From Litchfieldella qijiaojingensis (GTDB lineage Bacteria > Pseudomonadota > Gammaproteobacteria > Pseudomonadales > Halomonadaceae), in NCBI RefSeq assembly GCF_014651875.1, contig NZ_BMXS01000018.1:1-64000 (forward strand): DNA of 64,000 nt. The letters are read 5' to 3'. How positions within the stretch are numbered: the first letter of the stretch is position 1; every line of letters begins with the position of its first letter. This document shows positions 26,480 through 36,022 of this stretch, piece after piece. Position numbers and translations under genes: made by a program. The notes under the pieces were generated by a model, which was not told the origin of the DNA, ran no database searches, and saw only the letters and a program-made list of their open reading frames with translations.

Positions 26480-26563
26480 CACCTTGATGTTGTCCAGCGA
26501 CGCGCGCTGGTGGTTCATATACAGCGGCGTGGTCCACGGCGTCTTGATGATGTGCACCTCTAC
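26480..26563 (-). pseudogene. Fragment of a second copy of the peptide-binding protein
   Basis: The minus frame encodes VEVHIIKTPWTTPLYMNHQR and ASLDNIKV, matching VEVKTIEAPRTTTLYLNNRA and APLDNMKV in the intact protein at 24774. Only some 28 codons remain. To its right, at 26594-26656, lies a second copy of the leader that precedes the intact gene. This is seen in the sequence; a duplication followed by a large internal deletion is the inferred history. Confidence 0.65.
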
Positions 26564-26593
26564 GACGAGTGCCCTGCATAGCCCCTCCAGGGC

Positions 26594-26656
26594 GAAGAAA
26601 CATGAAGCGAAGGGTCTCTCGCAGAACATCCTGCCGGCTATGTTGTTATTTTTTCC
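26594..26656. repeat. Second copy of the binding-protein leader
   Basis: Bases 26594-26656 repeat the stretch 26343-26403 upstream of the intact binding-protein gene: AAACATGAAGCGAAG versus CAACATGTAGCGAAG, then CTCTCGC, CATCCTGCC and a T-rich end in the same order. Together with the pseudogene fragment beside it, it marks a former tandem copy. The remaining bases of 26316-26768 hold the copper-type promoter and no other gene. Confidence 0.6.
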
Positions 26657-26768
26657 CAGATTAGTGGAAAGATAGATTGATTGAGGCATTTTGTTAACAT
26701 TATTTTGTCTACAATCAGCAAATATCTTCAATGCACAACCGTAGACACAAGTGAGGGAGGGGCACGAA

Positions 26769-28184
26769 ATGGGGAACGACTATCTACATGGGCTGGATCG
26801 GGCACACCTGGTACATCCAGTGGTCTCCTGGAGCTCGCACGAGCAACAAGGCGCCACGATTCTCGAATCCGGTAGTGGCGCCTACCTACGCGATAGCGAG
26901 GGGCGTCAGTATCTCGACGGTTTTTCGGGGCTGTGGTGTGTCAACATCGGTTACGGTCACGACAGTGTCGTCGAGGCGGCCACCCGGCAGATGCGACAAC
27001 TGCCATATGCCACCGGCTATTTCCACTATTCCAGCGAGCCATCCATCCGCTTTGCCGAGGCCATCGCCCGACGTACCCCGGGCGATCTCGATCATGTCTA
27101 CTTCACGCTCGGCGGATCGGATGCCATCGACAGTGCCGTACGCTTCATCCGCTATTACCACAATGTCACCGGCGCGCCTCAACGCAAACACTTCATCGCC
27201 CTGGAACGGGGATACCATGGCTCTTCCAGCACCGGCTCGGGACTGACCGCCCTACCGCTGTTCCATGATCATTTCGACGGTCCTTCAGCATTCCAGCACC
27301 ACATTCCCTCTTACTACCCCTACCGCAACCCCGTTGGCCCAAGCGAGGAAGCCATCATCGCGGAGTCGGTGAGAGCACTGCGGGCAACTGTCGAACGTCT
27401 TGGCGCGGAGAACGTGGCAGCCTTCTTCTGCGAGCCCATCCAGGGCTCGGGTGGCATCATCGTCCCGCCACGCGGCTGGCTGAAGGCAATGCACCAGGTA
27501 TGCCGCGAGTACGGCATCCTGCTGGTGGTGGATGAAGTGATAACCGGCTTCGGCCGTACTGGCCCGCTCTTCGCCCTGGAGGAAGAAGGTGTGGTGCCCG
27601 ATCTCATGACCATGGCCAAAGGCCTGACTTCCGGCTATGCCCCATTGGGGGCCGTGGTGCTCAGCGAGAGGGTTTACCGGGGCATCGCCGACAACGCTCC
27701 AGCAGGCAAGCCCGTGGGACACGGTTTCACCTACTCCGGTCACCCGGTGAGCTGTGCGGTAGGCCTGGAAGTGCTGAGACTCTACGAAGAAGGCGGCCTG
27801 CTGGCCAACGGTCAGCGGGTGGGCGACTACTTCCAGCAGCGCCTGGCCGAACTGGTGGAGCACCCCTTGGTGGGCGAATCCCGCGGCCGGGGGCTGCTGG
27901 GTGCCGTGGAACTGGTCACCGACAAGACGCGCAAGACCAAATTCGACTCGTCTCTACGACTGCCTGATCGGCTCCTCACCCTGGGCCGGGAGCGCGGACT
28001 GATCTTCCGGGCCTTCGCCGACGACATCATCGGCTTCGCGCCACCGTTGTGCTGCTCCCACGCAGATATCGACCTGCTCATCGAGCGTCTGTCCTCGACC
28101 CTGGATGCCGTTTTGGAGAAACCGGACGTTCGAGCCGCGCTCAGGCAGCCTGTCTCTGGAAAGAGATCGGTCCAAGCCTCTTGA
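26769..28184 (+). CDS. Class III PLP aminotransferase
   Basis: A 471-residue omega-amino-acid or polyamine:pyruvate-type transaminase. DGFSGLWCVNIGYGHD near the N-terminus, the GGSDAIDSAVRFIRYYH block, VVDEVITGFGRTG and the PLP lysine in LMTMAKGLTSGYAPLG are family hallmarks. The ATG at 26769 follows GGGAGG; a GTG 18 bases upstream is less likely. It converts an amine or beta/gamma-amino acid to an aldehyde. It is divergent from the peptide ABC operon, and its stop codon lies inside the -35 of the copA promoter. Confidence 0.87.
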   Translation: MGNDYLHGLDRAHLVHPVVSWSSHEQQGATILESGSGAYLRDSEGRQYLDGFSGLWCVNIGYGHDSVVEAATRQMRQLPYATGYFHYSSEPSIRFAEAIARRTPGDLDHVYFTLGGSDAIDSAVRFIRYYHNVTGAPQRKHFIALERGYHGSSSTGSGLTALPLFHDHFDGPSAFQHHIPSYYPYRNPVGPSEEAIIAESVRALRATVERLGAENVAAFFCEPIQGSGGIIVPPRGWLKAMHQVCREYGILLVVDEVITGFGRTGPLFALEEEGVVPDLMTMAKGLTSGYAPLGAVVLSERVYRGIADNAPAGKPVGHGFTYSGHPVSCAVGLEVLRLYEEGGLLANGQRVGDYFQQRLAELVEHPLVGESRGRGLLGAVELVTDKTRKTKFDSSLRLPDRLLTLGRERGLIFRAFADDIIGFAPPLCCSHADIDLLIERLSSTLDAVLEKPDVRAALRQPVSGKRSVQAS

Positions 28185-28211
28185 CCTTCCCATCATGGGA
28201 AGGTCTAGATT
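28181..28211 (+). promoter_or_regulatory. CueR-type promoter of copA
   Basis: TTGACC (28181-28186) and TAGATT (28206-28211) are 19 bases apart, with CCTTCCCATCATGGGAAGG filling the spacer. This is the known layout of copper-activated CueR promoters, which are silent until CueR-Cu(I) twists the long spacer. copA starts 41 bases downstream. No cueR gene is in the window, so the regulator must be elsewhere. Confidence 0.85.
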
Positions 28212-28252
28212 GCTAATCATTGCAATCGCGGCACACCAGAGGAGCCTGGACC

Positions 28253-30817
28253 ATGCCAACCGACGAGATAAGCAAGTTGGAATCGACCAAGGGGCATGCC
28301 CCTGCCAGCGGTAACTCATATTCGCTGGGAATCGAGGGCATGAGCTGCGCCTCGTGCGTGGGCCGGGTCGAGAAAGCGATTCGCGGTGTGGCAGGGGTCA
28401 CCGATGCCTCCGTCAACCTGGCCACCCAACGGGCCCAGGTAGTGTTTGCCGCTGACAAGGAGGATGTCGCCAGTGTCGTGCAGGCAGTGGAGGCCGCCGG
28501 CTACCCTGCTGTCACCGATACCATCGAGCTGACGGTCAAGGGCATGAGCTGCGCCTCCTGCGTGGGCCGTGTGGAACGCAAGCTTGCCAGTGTGCCCGGA
28601 GTGCTCGACGCCAACGTCAACCTCGCCACCGCGACGGCAACCGTGAAAGTGGCGGCCGAGGCCGTGACCTCCCAACGCCTGATCGAGGCAGTGAAAGCCG
28701 CGGGTTACGAGGCCGAAGCCGTCGGCGATACGCCCGACCGCAGCGACCGGGAGCGCGAGGCCCGCGAACAGGAGATCGCCGAGTTGAAGCGCGCGGTCAC
28801 CATTGCCGGCATATTCACCCTGCCCCTCTTCGTGCTGGACATGGGCTCGCATTTCATTCCCGGGCTCCATCACTGGCTGCAGATGAGCGTGGGTCAGCAG
28901 AACCTGTTCTACCTGTTCTTTGCCCTGGCCTCGGTCGTGCAATTCGGCCCCGGGCTGCGTTTCTATCAGAAAGGCTGGCCCGCGCTAATGCGTGGCGGCC
29001 CGGACATGAACTCGCTGGTGATGCTGGGCACCAGCGCCGCCTGGGGCTATTCGGTGGTCGCCACCTTCACCCCCCAGGTATTGCCGGCCGGCACGGTGAA
29101 CGTCTACTTCGAGGCCTCGGCCGTGATCATCACGCTGATTCTCGTCGGCCGTTACTTCGAAGCGATCGCCAAAGGGCGCACCAGCGAAGCCATCAAGGCG
29201 CTGATACAGCTTCAGGCCAAGACGGCCCGCGTAGTCCGCGACGGCCAGGAAATGGAGATTGGCATCGATGAAGTACGCCAGGGCGATATCGTGCTGGTTC
29301 GCCCCGGCGACAAGATTCCCGTGGACGGCACGGTCGTCGAAGGCAGTTCCTTCGTGGACGAATCGATGATCACCGGCGAACCCGTGCCGGTACGTAAGGA
29401 GGCCGGCGCGGAAGTGGTGGGGGGTACCATCAACAAGGTGGGCAGCTTCACCTTCGAGGCCACCAAGATCGGCGCCGATACCCTTCTTGCCCAGATCGTG
29501 CGCATGGTCGAACAGGCGCAAGGCTCGAAGCTGCCCATCCAGGCCATGGTGGACAAGGTCACCAACTACTTCGTGCCAGCGGTGATCGCCGCAGCCCTGG
29601 TCACGGTCGGCGTCTGGCTGATCTTCGGTCCCGCCCCCGCGCTGACCTTCGCCCTGGTCAACGGCGTGGCCGTACTGATCATTGCCTGCCCCTGCGCCAT
29701 GGGCCTGGCCACGCCCACCTCGATCATGGTGGGTACCGGCAAGGCGGCGAAGATGGGCGTGCTGTTCCGCAAGGGCGAAGCCTTGCAGTCACTGCGGGAT
29801 ACCAAGGTGATCGCGCTGGACAAGACCGGCACCCTGACCAAGGGCCGGCCAGAGCTCACCGACCTGGTCGTGGCCAAGAGCTTCGACGAAGCGGAAACCC
29901 TGCATCTGGTGGCGTCCGTCGAGCGCCAGTCGGAACATCCTATCGCCGAGGCCATCGTCAACGCAGCCAAGGCACGCGGCATGGAACCAGCCACGGTGCA
30001 AAGCTTCGAGGCCATTCCCGGCTTCGGTGTCACGGCACAGGTGGATGACCATCGCGTGGAAGTCGGTGCCGACCGCTACATGCGCAAGTTGGGCCTGGAC
30101 GTAGAGGTATTCGCCAAGATCGCACATCGCCTCTCCGACGAAGGCAAGTCACCGCTCTATGCCGCCATCGATGGCCAGCTGGCCGCCATCATTGCCGTTG
30201 CCGATCCGATCAAGGAGTCCACGCCTGCGGCCATTCGCGCACTGCACGAGGAAGGTCTGCAGGTGGCGATGATCACCGGTGACAACCAGCGTACAGCCAA
30301 GGCCATCGCCCGCCGTCTGGGGATCGACAAGGTCGTGGCCGAAGTGCTGCCCGACGGCAAGGTGGATGCGGTGAAAAGCCTCCAGAGTGAAGGCGACCGA
30401 GTGGCCTTCGTGGGCGACGGCATCAACGACGCCCCTGCCCTGGCGCAGGCCGACGTGGGCATCGCCATCGGTACCGGCACCGACATTGCCATCGAATCCG
30501 CCGAAGTGGTGTTGATGTCCGGCGACCTGCGCAATGTGCCCAACGCCATCATGCTGTCGCGGGCCACCATTCGAAACATCAAGCAGAACCTGTTCTGGGC
30601 CTTTGCCTACAACACCGTGTTGATCCCGGTGGCCGCCGGCGCACTGTTCCCCGCCTTCGGGATCCTGCTCTCGCCGATCTTCGCCGCCGTGGCCATGGCC
30701 GCCTCGAGCATCTGCGTGCTCACCAATGCCCTGCGCCTCAAGGGCTTCCGACCGCCGATCGCGATCGAAGCCAACGACGCCGCGGCGCCGAGCCGCCCGG
30801 TCTCGCAAGCCGCATGA
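28253..30817 (+). CDS. copA: Cu+-exporting P1B-type ATPase CopA
   Basis: An 854-residue copper pump that exports Cu+ from the cytoplasm using ATP. It has two N-terminal heavy-metal domains with MSCASC at 30-35 and 98-103, the intramembrane CPC at 479-481, the phosphorylated D523 in DKTGTLTKG, an HP motif (SEHPIAEA) and [20 protein letters not shown]. The start at 28253 has GAGGAG upstream; an open frame to 28220 lacks support. The CueR promoter directly upstream and an Fe-S reductase downstream make a copper operon. Confidence 0.95.
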   Translation: MPTDEISKLESTKGHAPASGNSYSLGIEGMSCASCVGRVEKAIRGVAGVTDASVNLATQRAQVVFAADKEDVASVVQAVEAAGYPAVTDTIELTVKGMSCASCVGRVERKLASVPGVLDANVNLATATATVKVAAEAVTSQRLIEAVKAAGYEAEAVGDTPDRSDREREAREQEIAELKRAVTIAGIFTLPLFVLDMGSHFIPGLHHWLQMSVGQQNLFYLFFALASVVQFGPGLRFYQKGWPALMRGGPDMNSLVMLGTSAAWGYSVVATFTPQVLPAGTVNVYFEASAVIITLILVGRYFEAIAKGRTSEAIKALIQLQAKTARVVRDGQEMEIGIDEVRQGDIVLVRPGDKIPVDGTVVEGSSFVDESMITGEPVPVRKEAGAEVVGGTINKVGSFTFEATKIGADTLLAQIVRMVEQAQGSKLPIQAMVDKVTNYFVPAVIAAALVTVGVWLIFGPAPALTFALVNGVAVLIIACPCAMGLATPTSIMVGTGKAAKMGVLFRKGEALQSLRDTKVIALDKTGTLTKGRPELTDLVVAKSFDEAETLHLVASVERQSEHPIAEAIVNAAKARGMEPATVQSFEAIPGFGVTAQVDDHRVEVGADRYMRKLGLDVEVFAKIAHRLSDEGKSPLYAAIDGQLAAIIAVADPIKESTPAAIRALHEEGLQVAMITGDNQRTAKAIARRLGIDKVVAEVLPDGKVDAVKSLQSEGDRVAFVGDGINDAPALAQADVGIAIGTGTDIAIESAEVVLMSGDLRNVPNAIMLSRATIRNIKQNLFWAFAYNTVLIPVAAGALFPAFGILLSPIFAAVAMAASSICVLTNALRLKGFRPPIAIEANDAAAPSRPVSQAA

Positions 30818-30888
30818 ATGCCTGAATGACAACGCGCCTCCTGCCTGCAAGACGGGAGGCGCAAAAACGACGTTCGGAGAACAACAAA

Positions 30889-31980
30889 ATGAGCCATGAC
30901 GTTCAGATCACCACAGCAGGCAAGACCGTCACCGTGAAGGACGGCGACACCATCCTCGATGCCGCCATGATGGCAGGTATCAGCTACCCCCATAGCTGCC
31001 GCGCCGGTCGTTGCGGCGCGTGCAAGTCGCGGCTGGTGGAGGGTGAAGTCGAGTTGCTCCCTCACACACGCTTCTCCCTGACCGACGAGGAGCGTGACGC
31101 CGGGCTGGTGCTTGCCTGCCGCGCCATGCCGCTCAGCGACTGCACCATTTCCTGGCTGCGCGATGACGAAGCGCTCGCCACTGCTCACCCAGTGCGTAAA
31201 GTGAGCTGCACTGTCGTGGAGCTCGATGACCTCACCCACGACATCAAACAGGTCCGACTGCGCGTGGAAAACGGTGAGCCTTTCTCCTTCACGGCCGGCC
31301 AATATGCCCAGGTGACCTTTCCGGGTTGTCCGACCCGCGAGTACTCCATGGCCAACCATCCGGACGAGCCCGTCCTCGAGTTCCACGTGCGTCATGTACC
31401 GGGCGGTGCCACCAGTGCGCATGTGGCCCACGAGCTGGCGGTGGGAGACACGGTGGAAGTGGAAGGCCCGTTCGGCACCTCGTATCTGCGTGAACGTCAT
31501 GCCGGCCCCATCGTGGCGGTGGCTGGCGGCTCCGGCCTGGCACCAGTGAAATCCATCCTCGAAGCAGCGCTTGCTGCCGGCATGCGCCAGCCCATCCACC
31601 TGTACTTCGGCGCCCGCGACGAGCGCGATGTTTACCTGGAGCCCCATCTCCAGAGCCTCATCGAGCGCCACGACAACCTGAAAACCCATATCGTGCTTTC
31701 CGAGCCCAATGGCCCCACCGAGCGCAAAACCGGCCTGGTCACCGAGGTCATGGCCGCCAACTGGGACAAGGTGACCGGCTGCCGAGCCTACCTGGCCGGC
31801 CCGCCACCCATGGTGGAAGCGGCCACCGAACTGTTACTGGCGCGAGGCGTGCCAGTGGACAACATCCACGCAGACGCCTTCTACACCTCGGCCGACCGCG
31901 ATGCCACGGAAACGGAAGCCCCAGCGCCCCAGAGCAATGTCGAGAAAGGCTGTTCGTGCTGCCACACGACGTCTTCGTAA
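30889..31980 (+). CDS. [2Fe-2S] ferredoxin-FAD/NAD reductase with cysteine tail
   Basis: A 363-residue electron-transfer flavoprotein. The N-terminal plant-type ferredoxin domain has C37, C42, C45 and C77. An FAD-binding barrel follows (REYSMANHPDEP), then an NAD domain (VAVAGGSGLAPVKSILEAAL and AYLAGPPPMVEAA). Such modules serve as oxygenase reductases or CDP-6-deoxyglucoseen-type reductases. Here it lies 71 bases after copA in the same direction and ends in GCSCCHTTSS, a likely metal-binding tail (C355, C357, C358). A role in keeping copper reduced, or in repairing copper-damaged centres, is a guess from context. The start follows GGAGAAC. Confidence 0.8.
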   Translation: MSHDVQITTAGKTVTVKDGDTILDAAMMAGISYPHSCRAGRCGACKSRLVEGEVELLPHTRFSLTDEERDAGLVLACRAMPLSDCTISWLRDDEALATAHPVRKVSCTVVELDDLTHDIKQVRLRVENGEPFSFTAGQYAQVTFPGCPTREYSMANHPDEPVLEFHVRHVPGGATSAHVAHELAVGDTVEVEGPFGTSYLRERHAGPIVAVAGGSGLAPVKSILEAALAAGMRQPIHLYFGARDERDVYLEPHLQSLIERHDNLKTHIVLSEPNGPTERKTGLVTEVMAANWDKVTGCRAYLAGPPPMVEAATELLLARGVPVDNIHADAFYTSADRDATETEAPAPQSNVEKGCSCCHTTSS

Positions 31981-32004
31981 CACCACCATCAGAAACAGAT
32001 GAGT

Positions 32005-32030
32005 CATGGGGCCCTGCCCCATGGCCTTTA
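32005..32030 (+). terminator. Terminator after the copper operon
   Basis: CATGGGGC (32005-32012) pairs with GCCCCATG (32016-32023) across a 3-base loop, followed by GCCTTTA. The T-run is short but the place, just after the reductase stop, fits a terminator. Confidence 0.6.
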
Positions 32031-32140
32031 TCCCGTGGTGACAGACAACTTGGATGACCGCAGCCACTATGCCGAATGCGCCGTGCGGAACGGCAGGTAT
32101 TCGATCCTAGACCGCCTCTCCCCTATGGCATAAGCCGCGT

Positions 32141-32262
32141 GTCTTATTGACACCCCACGTGGCCAGCTTGACCCATCTTTCCATACCCACGACCTGGCCT
32201 GCTCCTGGCGAGTCTCGGAAGTACTGAAGCTCGGCATCGTCGGCTTGAACGAAGATTTGATG
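32141..32262 (+). pseudogene. Adjacent remnants of a ghrA-like and a GabD-like gene
   Basis: From 32144 the frame reads LLTPHVASLTHLS, matching ILLTPHIASMTQ around the catalytic histidine of the GhrA-like protein at 13491. From 32188 another frame reads HDLACSWRVSEVLKLGIVGL and NEDL, matching HDVARIWRLAERLQTGLVGI and NEG in the dehydrogenase at 15318. Each is only 13-25 codons. Both parent types sit together at 13491-16799, so this spot probably once held a second copy of that cluster. The rest of 31981-32444 has a terminator and the control region of the HAD gene. Confidence 0.6.
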
Positions 32263-32444
32263 GTGAAAACTTCCAGCCAATATGACTCGCCGTGGGTTGT
32301 GCCAGAAAAGGCCATCAATACGGAGTTTTATGCTTTCACCACCACCGATTAGGCATCATCTGCCTAGCCATGGATGATCTAATCACCCATCGCGAAGTGT
32401 CATAACCACCCAGCAGCCCCATCACCTTATATAAGGATAATAAA

Positions 32445-33116
32445 ATGAGCGTATTTAGACCCAAATACATCACCTTCGACTGCTATGGCACCCTGACCAA
32501 TTTCCAATTAGGCAAGATGACACGCGAGATCTTCGCCGACAGGATCCCCGAACCCGAGCGCATGGATCGCTTCGTAAGTGACTTCAGCGCCTATCGCTAT
32601 GACGAAGTGCTTGGTGACTGGAAGCCCTATGTCGAGGTCCTCAAGTCGGCCCTCGTGCGTACCTGCAAGCGCTGGGGCATTGAATACGACGACGCCGAAG
32701 GCCAGAGCTATTACGACGCCGTACCTACCTGGGGGCCACACCCCGACGTCATCGAAGGCCTGTCGAAAATTGCCGGAAAGATCCCCTTGGTCATCTATTC
32801 CAACGCCATGAACGAGCAGATCGACTCCAACGTGGCCAAGCTCGAAGTACCATTTCACAAGGTCTTCACCGCCGAAACCTTCAAGGCCTACAAGCCACGC
32901 CTGGCGGCCTTCGAGGCCATGATCGACACCCTCGACTGCGCCCCCGAGGAACTGTTGCACGTCTCCTCGAGCTTCCGCTACGACCTGATTCCGGCACATT
33001 TAATGGGCATCAAGAACAAGGCGTTCGTGGCCCGCAATCACGAACCTTACTGCCAGGGCTACGGTGCCACCGAGATTCGCGATATCCGCGAGCTGCCGGC
33101 ACTGGTCGGCCTCTGA
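32445..33116 (+). CDS. HAD hydrolase, haloacid dehalogenase type II-like, paralogue 2
   Basis: A 223-residue homologue of the protein at 10217-10885, sharing RPKYITFDCYGTL, DEVLGDWKPY, WGIEY, WGPHPDV, AYKPRLAAFE and HVSSSFRYDL. D11 in FDCYGT is the nucleophile. AAGGATAATAAA precedes the ATG. In both places it sits beside amino-compound catabolism or peptide-transport genes, and here it stands 208 bases before an ABC operon. The substrate is unknown; haloacid dehalogenase activity is suggested only by the family. Confidence 0.8.
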   Translation: MSVFRPKYITFDCYGTLTNFQLGKMTREIFADRIPEPERMDRFVSDFSAYRYDEVLGDWKPYVEVLKSALVRTCKRWGIEYDDAEGQSYYDAVPTWGPHPDVIEGLSKIAGKIPLVIYSNAMNEQIDSNVAKLEVPFHKVFTAETFKAYKPRLAAFEAMIDTLDCAPEELLHVSSSFRYDLIPAHLMGIKNKAFVARNHEPYCQGYGATEIRDIRELPALVGL

Positions 33117-33324
33117 GCCCGGAATGTTGCCCGAGGCACAACGATTCAACGGCAATGCCTCGGATAGCGAAAAAGGGAGGGAATAGCTCCTATTCAGGAG
33201 CACTGGCATTGAGGACATGCCCCGGAGCTGGGATCGTCCGGCGTAGATAACTACTTGCCTAGCACGCTGCTCAATGTACCAGCCCTATAAGAAATTCAAA
33301 CATCTGCTAGCTAGAGGAAGCGTC

Positions 33325-34968
33325 ATGACCAATAAAAAAAATCCCCCCAACATTCTGAGCGAGTCCGAGCAGAGTGCCCGGATCCATGAGGCCATGCGAC
33401 GTGGAATGTCGCGACGCGATGCCTTGAAGACATTCGGCGTCGCGGGCCTGTTCGCTGCCAGCACCGGCGGACTGCTCGGCAGCAGCCTTGGCTATGCCAG
33501 TGAAGGCACCAGTGGGACACCCAAGCGCGGCGGACGTATCCGCGTCGCAGCGCATGCCGCCTCGACCTCCGATACGCTCGACCCGGCCAAGGGATCGACC
33601 GCAATCGACTACGCCCGTCATGAGATGTTCTACAACGGCTTGACCGAGTTCGACGAGCGACTCATACCGCAGCCATCGCTGGCCGAGCATTTCGTAACCA
33701 GTGACGGCGGCACGACTTGGCTATTCACCTTACGCCGTGGGGTGACCTTCCACGATGGCAAACCGCTGAGTGCTGCCGACGTGGTGTTCTCCATCGCCCG
33801 CCACAAGGATCCAGACACCGGTTCCAAGGCGATGTCTCTCGCCACGCAGATCGCCGACGTCAAGGCATTGGGCAGCCAACAGGTGCAGATTACCCTCAAT
33901 TCGCCCAACATCGAACTGCCGGCGATTCTCGCCGTGTCGCACATGAAGATCGTGCCGGAGGGGACCGTCGACTTCTCCAAGGGAATCGGCACCGGTCCCT
34001 TCCGTTGCCAGGAGTTCAGCCCGGGGGTGCGCTCGATAGGCGTACGCAACGACAACTACTGGCGGGAAGGACGTCCCTATCTCGACGAGATCGAGATGGT
34101 CGGCATCAGCGACGAGCCGTCACGGGTCAATGCGCTGCTCTCTGGCGATGTACAACTTATCAATGCAGTCTACGGCCGCTCCGCGGAGCGCATCGAACTC
34201 TCCACTGGTCATGCGGTCAAGTCGGTCAATTCAGGCAACTATACCGACCTGGTGATGCGTGTCGATCAGGAGCCGACCAGCCGACCGGCGTTCGTGGAAG
34301 CCATGAAGTACCTCTTCGACCGCGAACAGATCAAATGGGCGGTGTTTCGCAATTACGCCGAAATCGCCAATGATCACCCGATCGCACCAAGCAATCCCTA
34401 CTTCTTCGCCGATCTTCCGCAACGCCCCTACGACCCGGATCGTGCCCGCCATCTGCTCAAGCAGGCTGGCGTAGAGGGCGCCCGACTGCCGGTCGTAGCT
34501 TCCCCGGCGGCCGATGGCTCCGAGGATATAGCGGTGTTGCTCCAGCAGTCGGCACAACAGGCGGGCCTGAATCTGACGATCAACAGGGTGCCTTCCGATG
34601 GCTACTGGTCCAACCACTGGATGAAGCATCCGCTTGGTTTCGGCAATATCAATCCGCGTCCGACCGCCAATATCCTGCTCTCGCAGTTCTTCCAGTCCAG
34701 CGCACCGTGGAACGAATCGGGCTGGAAGAACGAACAGTTCGACCAACTGCTGACACTCTCCCGTGCGGAACCCGACCAAGCGGTACGGAAGCAGATGTAT
34801 GCCGACATGCAGACCCTGATCCACGAGCACTGCGGTATCGGCATTCCTGTGTTCATCAACACTATCGATGGCCGCGACAAGCGACTCAAAGGCTACGACC
34901 GGACCATCCCGCTCGGTGGCTTCATGGGCTACACGTTCGCCGAGCACGTCTGGTGGGACGACGCTTGA
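33325..34968 (+). CDS. Peptide-type ABC substrate-binding protein with Tat signal
   Basis: A 547-residue SBP_bac_5-family periplasmic protein. The N-terminus has the twin-arginine signal SRRDALKTFGVAGLFAAST (about residues 29-47), so it is exported folded. Family features are LRRGVTFHDGKPLSAADVVF and IGTGPFRCQEF. The ATG at 33325 follows GAGGAAG; an open frame to 33274 has no support. It is the first gene of a complete rightward transporter operon (33325-38563). Its ligand is not readable from sequence. Confidence 0.86.
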   Translation: MTNKKNPPNILSESEQSARIHEAMRRGMSRRDALKTFGVAGLFAASTGGLLGSSLGYASEGTSGTPKRGGRIRVAAHAASTSDTLDPAKGSTAIDYARHEMFYNGLTEFDERLIPQPSLAEHFVTSDGGTTWLFTLRRGVTFHDGKPLSAADVVFSIARHKDPDTGSKAMSLATQIADVKALGSQQVQITLNSPNIELPAILAVSHMKIVPEGTVDFSKGIGTGPFRCQEFSPGVRSIGVRNDNYWREGRPYLDEIEMVGISDEPSRVNALLSGDVQLINAVYGRSAERIELSTGHAVKSVNSGNYTDLVMRVDQEPTSRPAFVEAMKYLFDREQIKWAVFRNYAEIANDHPIAPSNPYFFADLPQRPYDPDRARHLLKQAGVEGARLPVVASPAADGSEDIAVLLQQSAQQAGLNLTINRVPSDGYWSNHWMKHPLGFGNINPRPTANILLSQFFQSSAPWNESGWKNEQFDQLLTLSRAEPDQAVRKQMYADMQTLIHEHCGIGIPVFINTIDGRDKRLKGYDRTIPLGGFMGYTFAEHVWWDDA

Positions 34969-35065
34969 CCCTATCCGCGTGACGCTCGCGGGAGTCTCCC
35001 ATTAGGATTTGCGGCCCGTCTCTTCGACGGGCTGCCGTCCTCGTACACAGAGTCGGAATCAGGTC

Positions 35066-36022
35066 ATGAACAACTCCATCTTCAAGATAGTGCTCGGTCG
35101 GCTGTCGTCGGGGGTATCGACCCTGCTGATCGTCTCACTGGTGATTTTCGCGATCACCGCGCTACTGCCCGGCGACGCCGCGCAGCAGATCCTTGGCCAG
35201 TTCGCCACCCCCGAACAGGTCGCCGCACTACGCATCCAGCTCGGCCTCGATCAACCCGCACCGCTGCGTTACCTGAGTTGGCTGGGTGGTCTGCTGAGCG
35301 GCGATCTCGGCCAGTCGGTGAGCAATGCCATGCCGGTCAGCGAATTGATGGCGGGGCGCCTGCCCAATTCGCTGCTGTTGGCCGGCATCACCACTGTAAT
35401 CGCGGTGCCAATCGCCCTACTGCTCGGCATCGCGTCGGCAATGTGCCGCGACCGCTTGCTCGATCGGATACTCAACGTCTGCACCCTCTCCATGGTAGCG
35501 GTGCCCGAGTTCCTGGTCGCCACTCTGGCAGTGCTGATCTTTGCCGTGCACCTCGGCTGGTTGCCGGCACTCTCCTATGTCTCGACCGTGGAAGGAGTCG
35601 GCGACTTCATCCGTATCTACGCGATGCCGGTGCTGACGCTGTGTGCCGTGCTGGTGGCACAGATGGCACGTATGACCCGTGCAGCCATCATCAACCAACT
35701 CGATAGCCCCTACATCGAGATGGCCCGGCTCAAGGGCATCGGCCCATTGCGGCGGGTACTGAACCACGCATTACCCAATGCGCTGGGGCCGATCGCCAAC
35801 GCGGTGGCCCTGAGCCTCTCCTATCTGCTCGGGGGCGTGATCATCGTCGAGACGATCTTCAACTATCCGGGAATCGCCGGTCTGATGGTCGATGCCGTTG
35901 CCAACCGCGACCTGGCTCTCGTACAGGCCTGCGCCATGCTGTTCTGTGCCGCCTACCTGGTGCTGGTGCTTATCGCCGACCTCTGCGCCATTCTCTCCAA
36001 CCCGAGGCTGAGACACCAATGA
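35066..36022 (+). CDS. Peptide ABC transporter permease, DppB-like
   Basis: A 318-residue permease with six likely membrane segments. The N-terminal helix includes LLIVSLVIFAITALL, followed by PGDAAQQILGQFATPEQVAA, typical of DppB-type proteins. The EAA loop is ARLKGIGPLRRVLNHALPNA. The ATG at 35066 gives the family's N-terminus. Its stop overlaps the next permease start as ATGA. Confidence 0.86.
   Translation: MNNSIFKIVLGRLSSGVSTLLIVSLVIFAITALLPGDAAQQILGQFATPEQVAALRIQLGLDQPAPLRYLSWLGGLLSGDLGQSVSNAMPVSELMAGRLPNSLLLAGITTVIAVPIALLLGIASAMCRDRLLDRILNVCTLSMVAVPEFLVATLAVLIFAVHLGWLPALSYVSTVEGVGDFIRIYAMPVLTLCAVLVAQMARMTRAAIINQLDSPYIEMARLKGIGPLRRVLNHALPNALGPIANAVALSLSYLLGGVIIVETIFNYPGIAGLMVDAVANRDLALVQACAMLFCAAYLVLVLIADLCAILSNPRLRHQ

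Noticed and set aside
30607-31689. A 360-codon open frame on the minus strand
   Set aside because: Opposite the Fe-S flavin reductase and the end of copA, both with clear motifs; its translation is low-complexity and has no family resemblance.
33120-33165. CCGAGGCA / TGCCTCGG inverted repeat after the second HAD gene as a terminator
   Set aside because: The loop is long and there is no T-run, so it was not listed as a feature.
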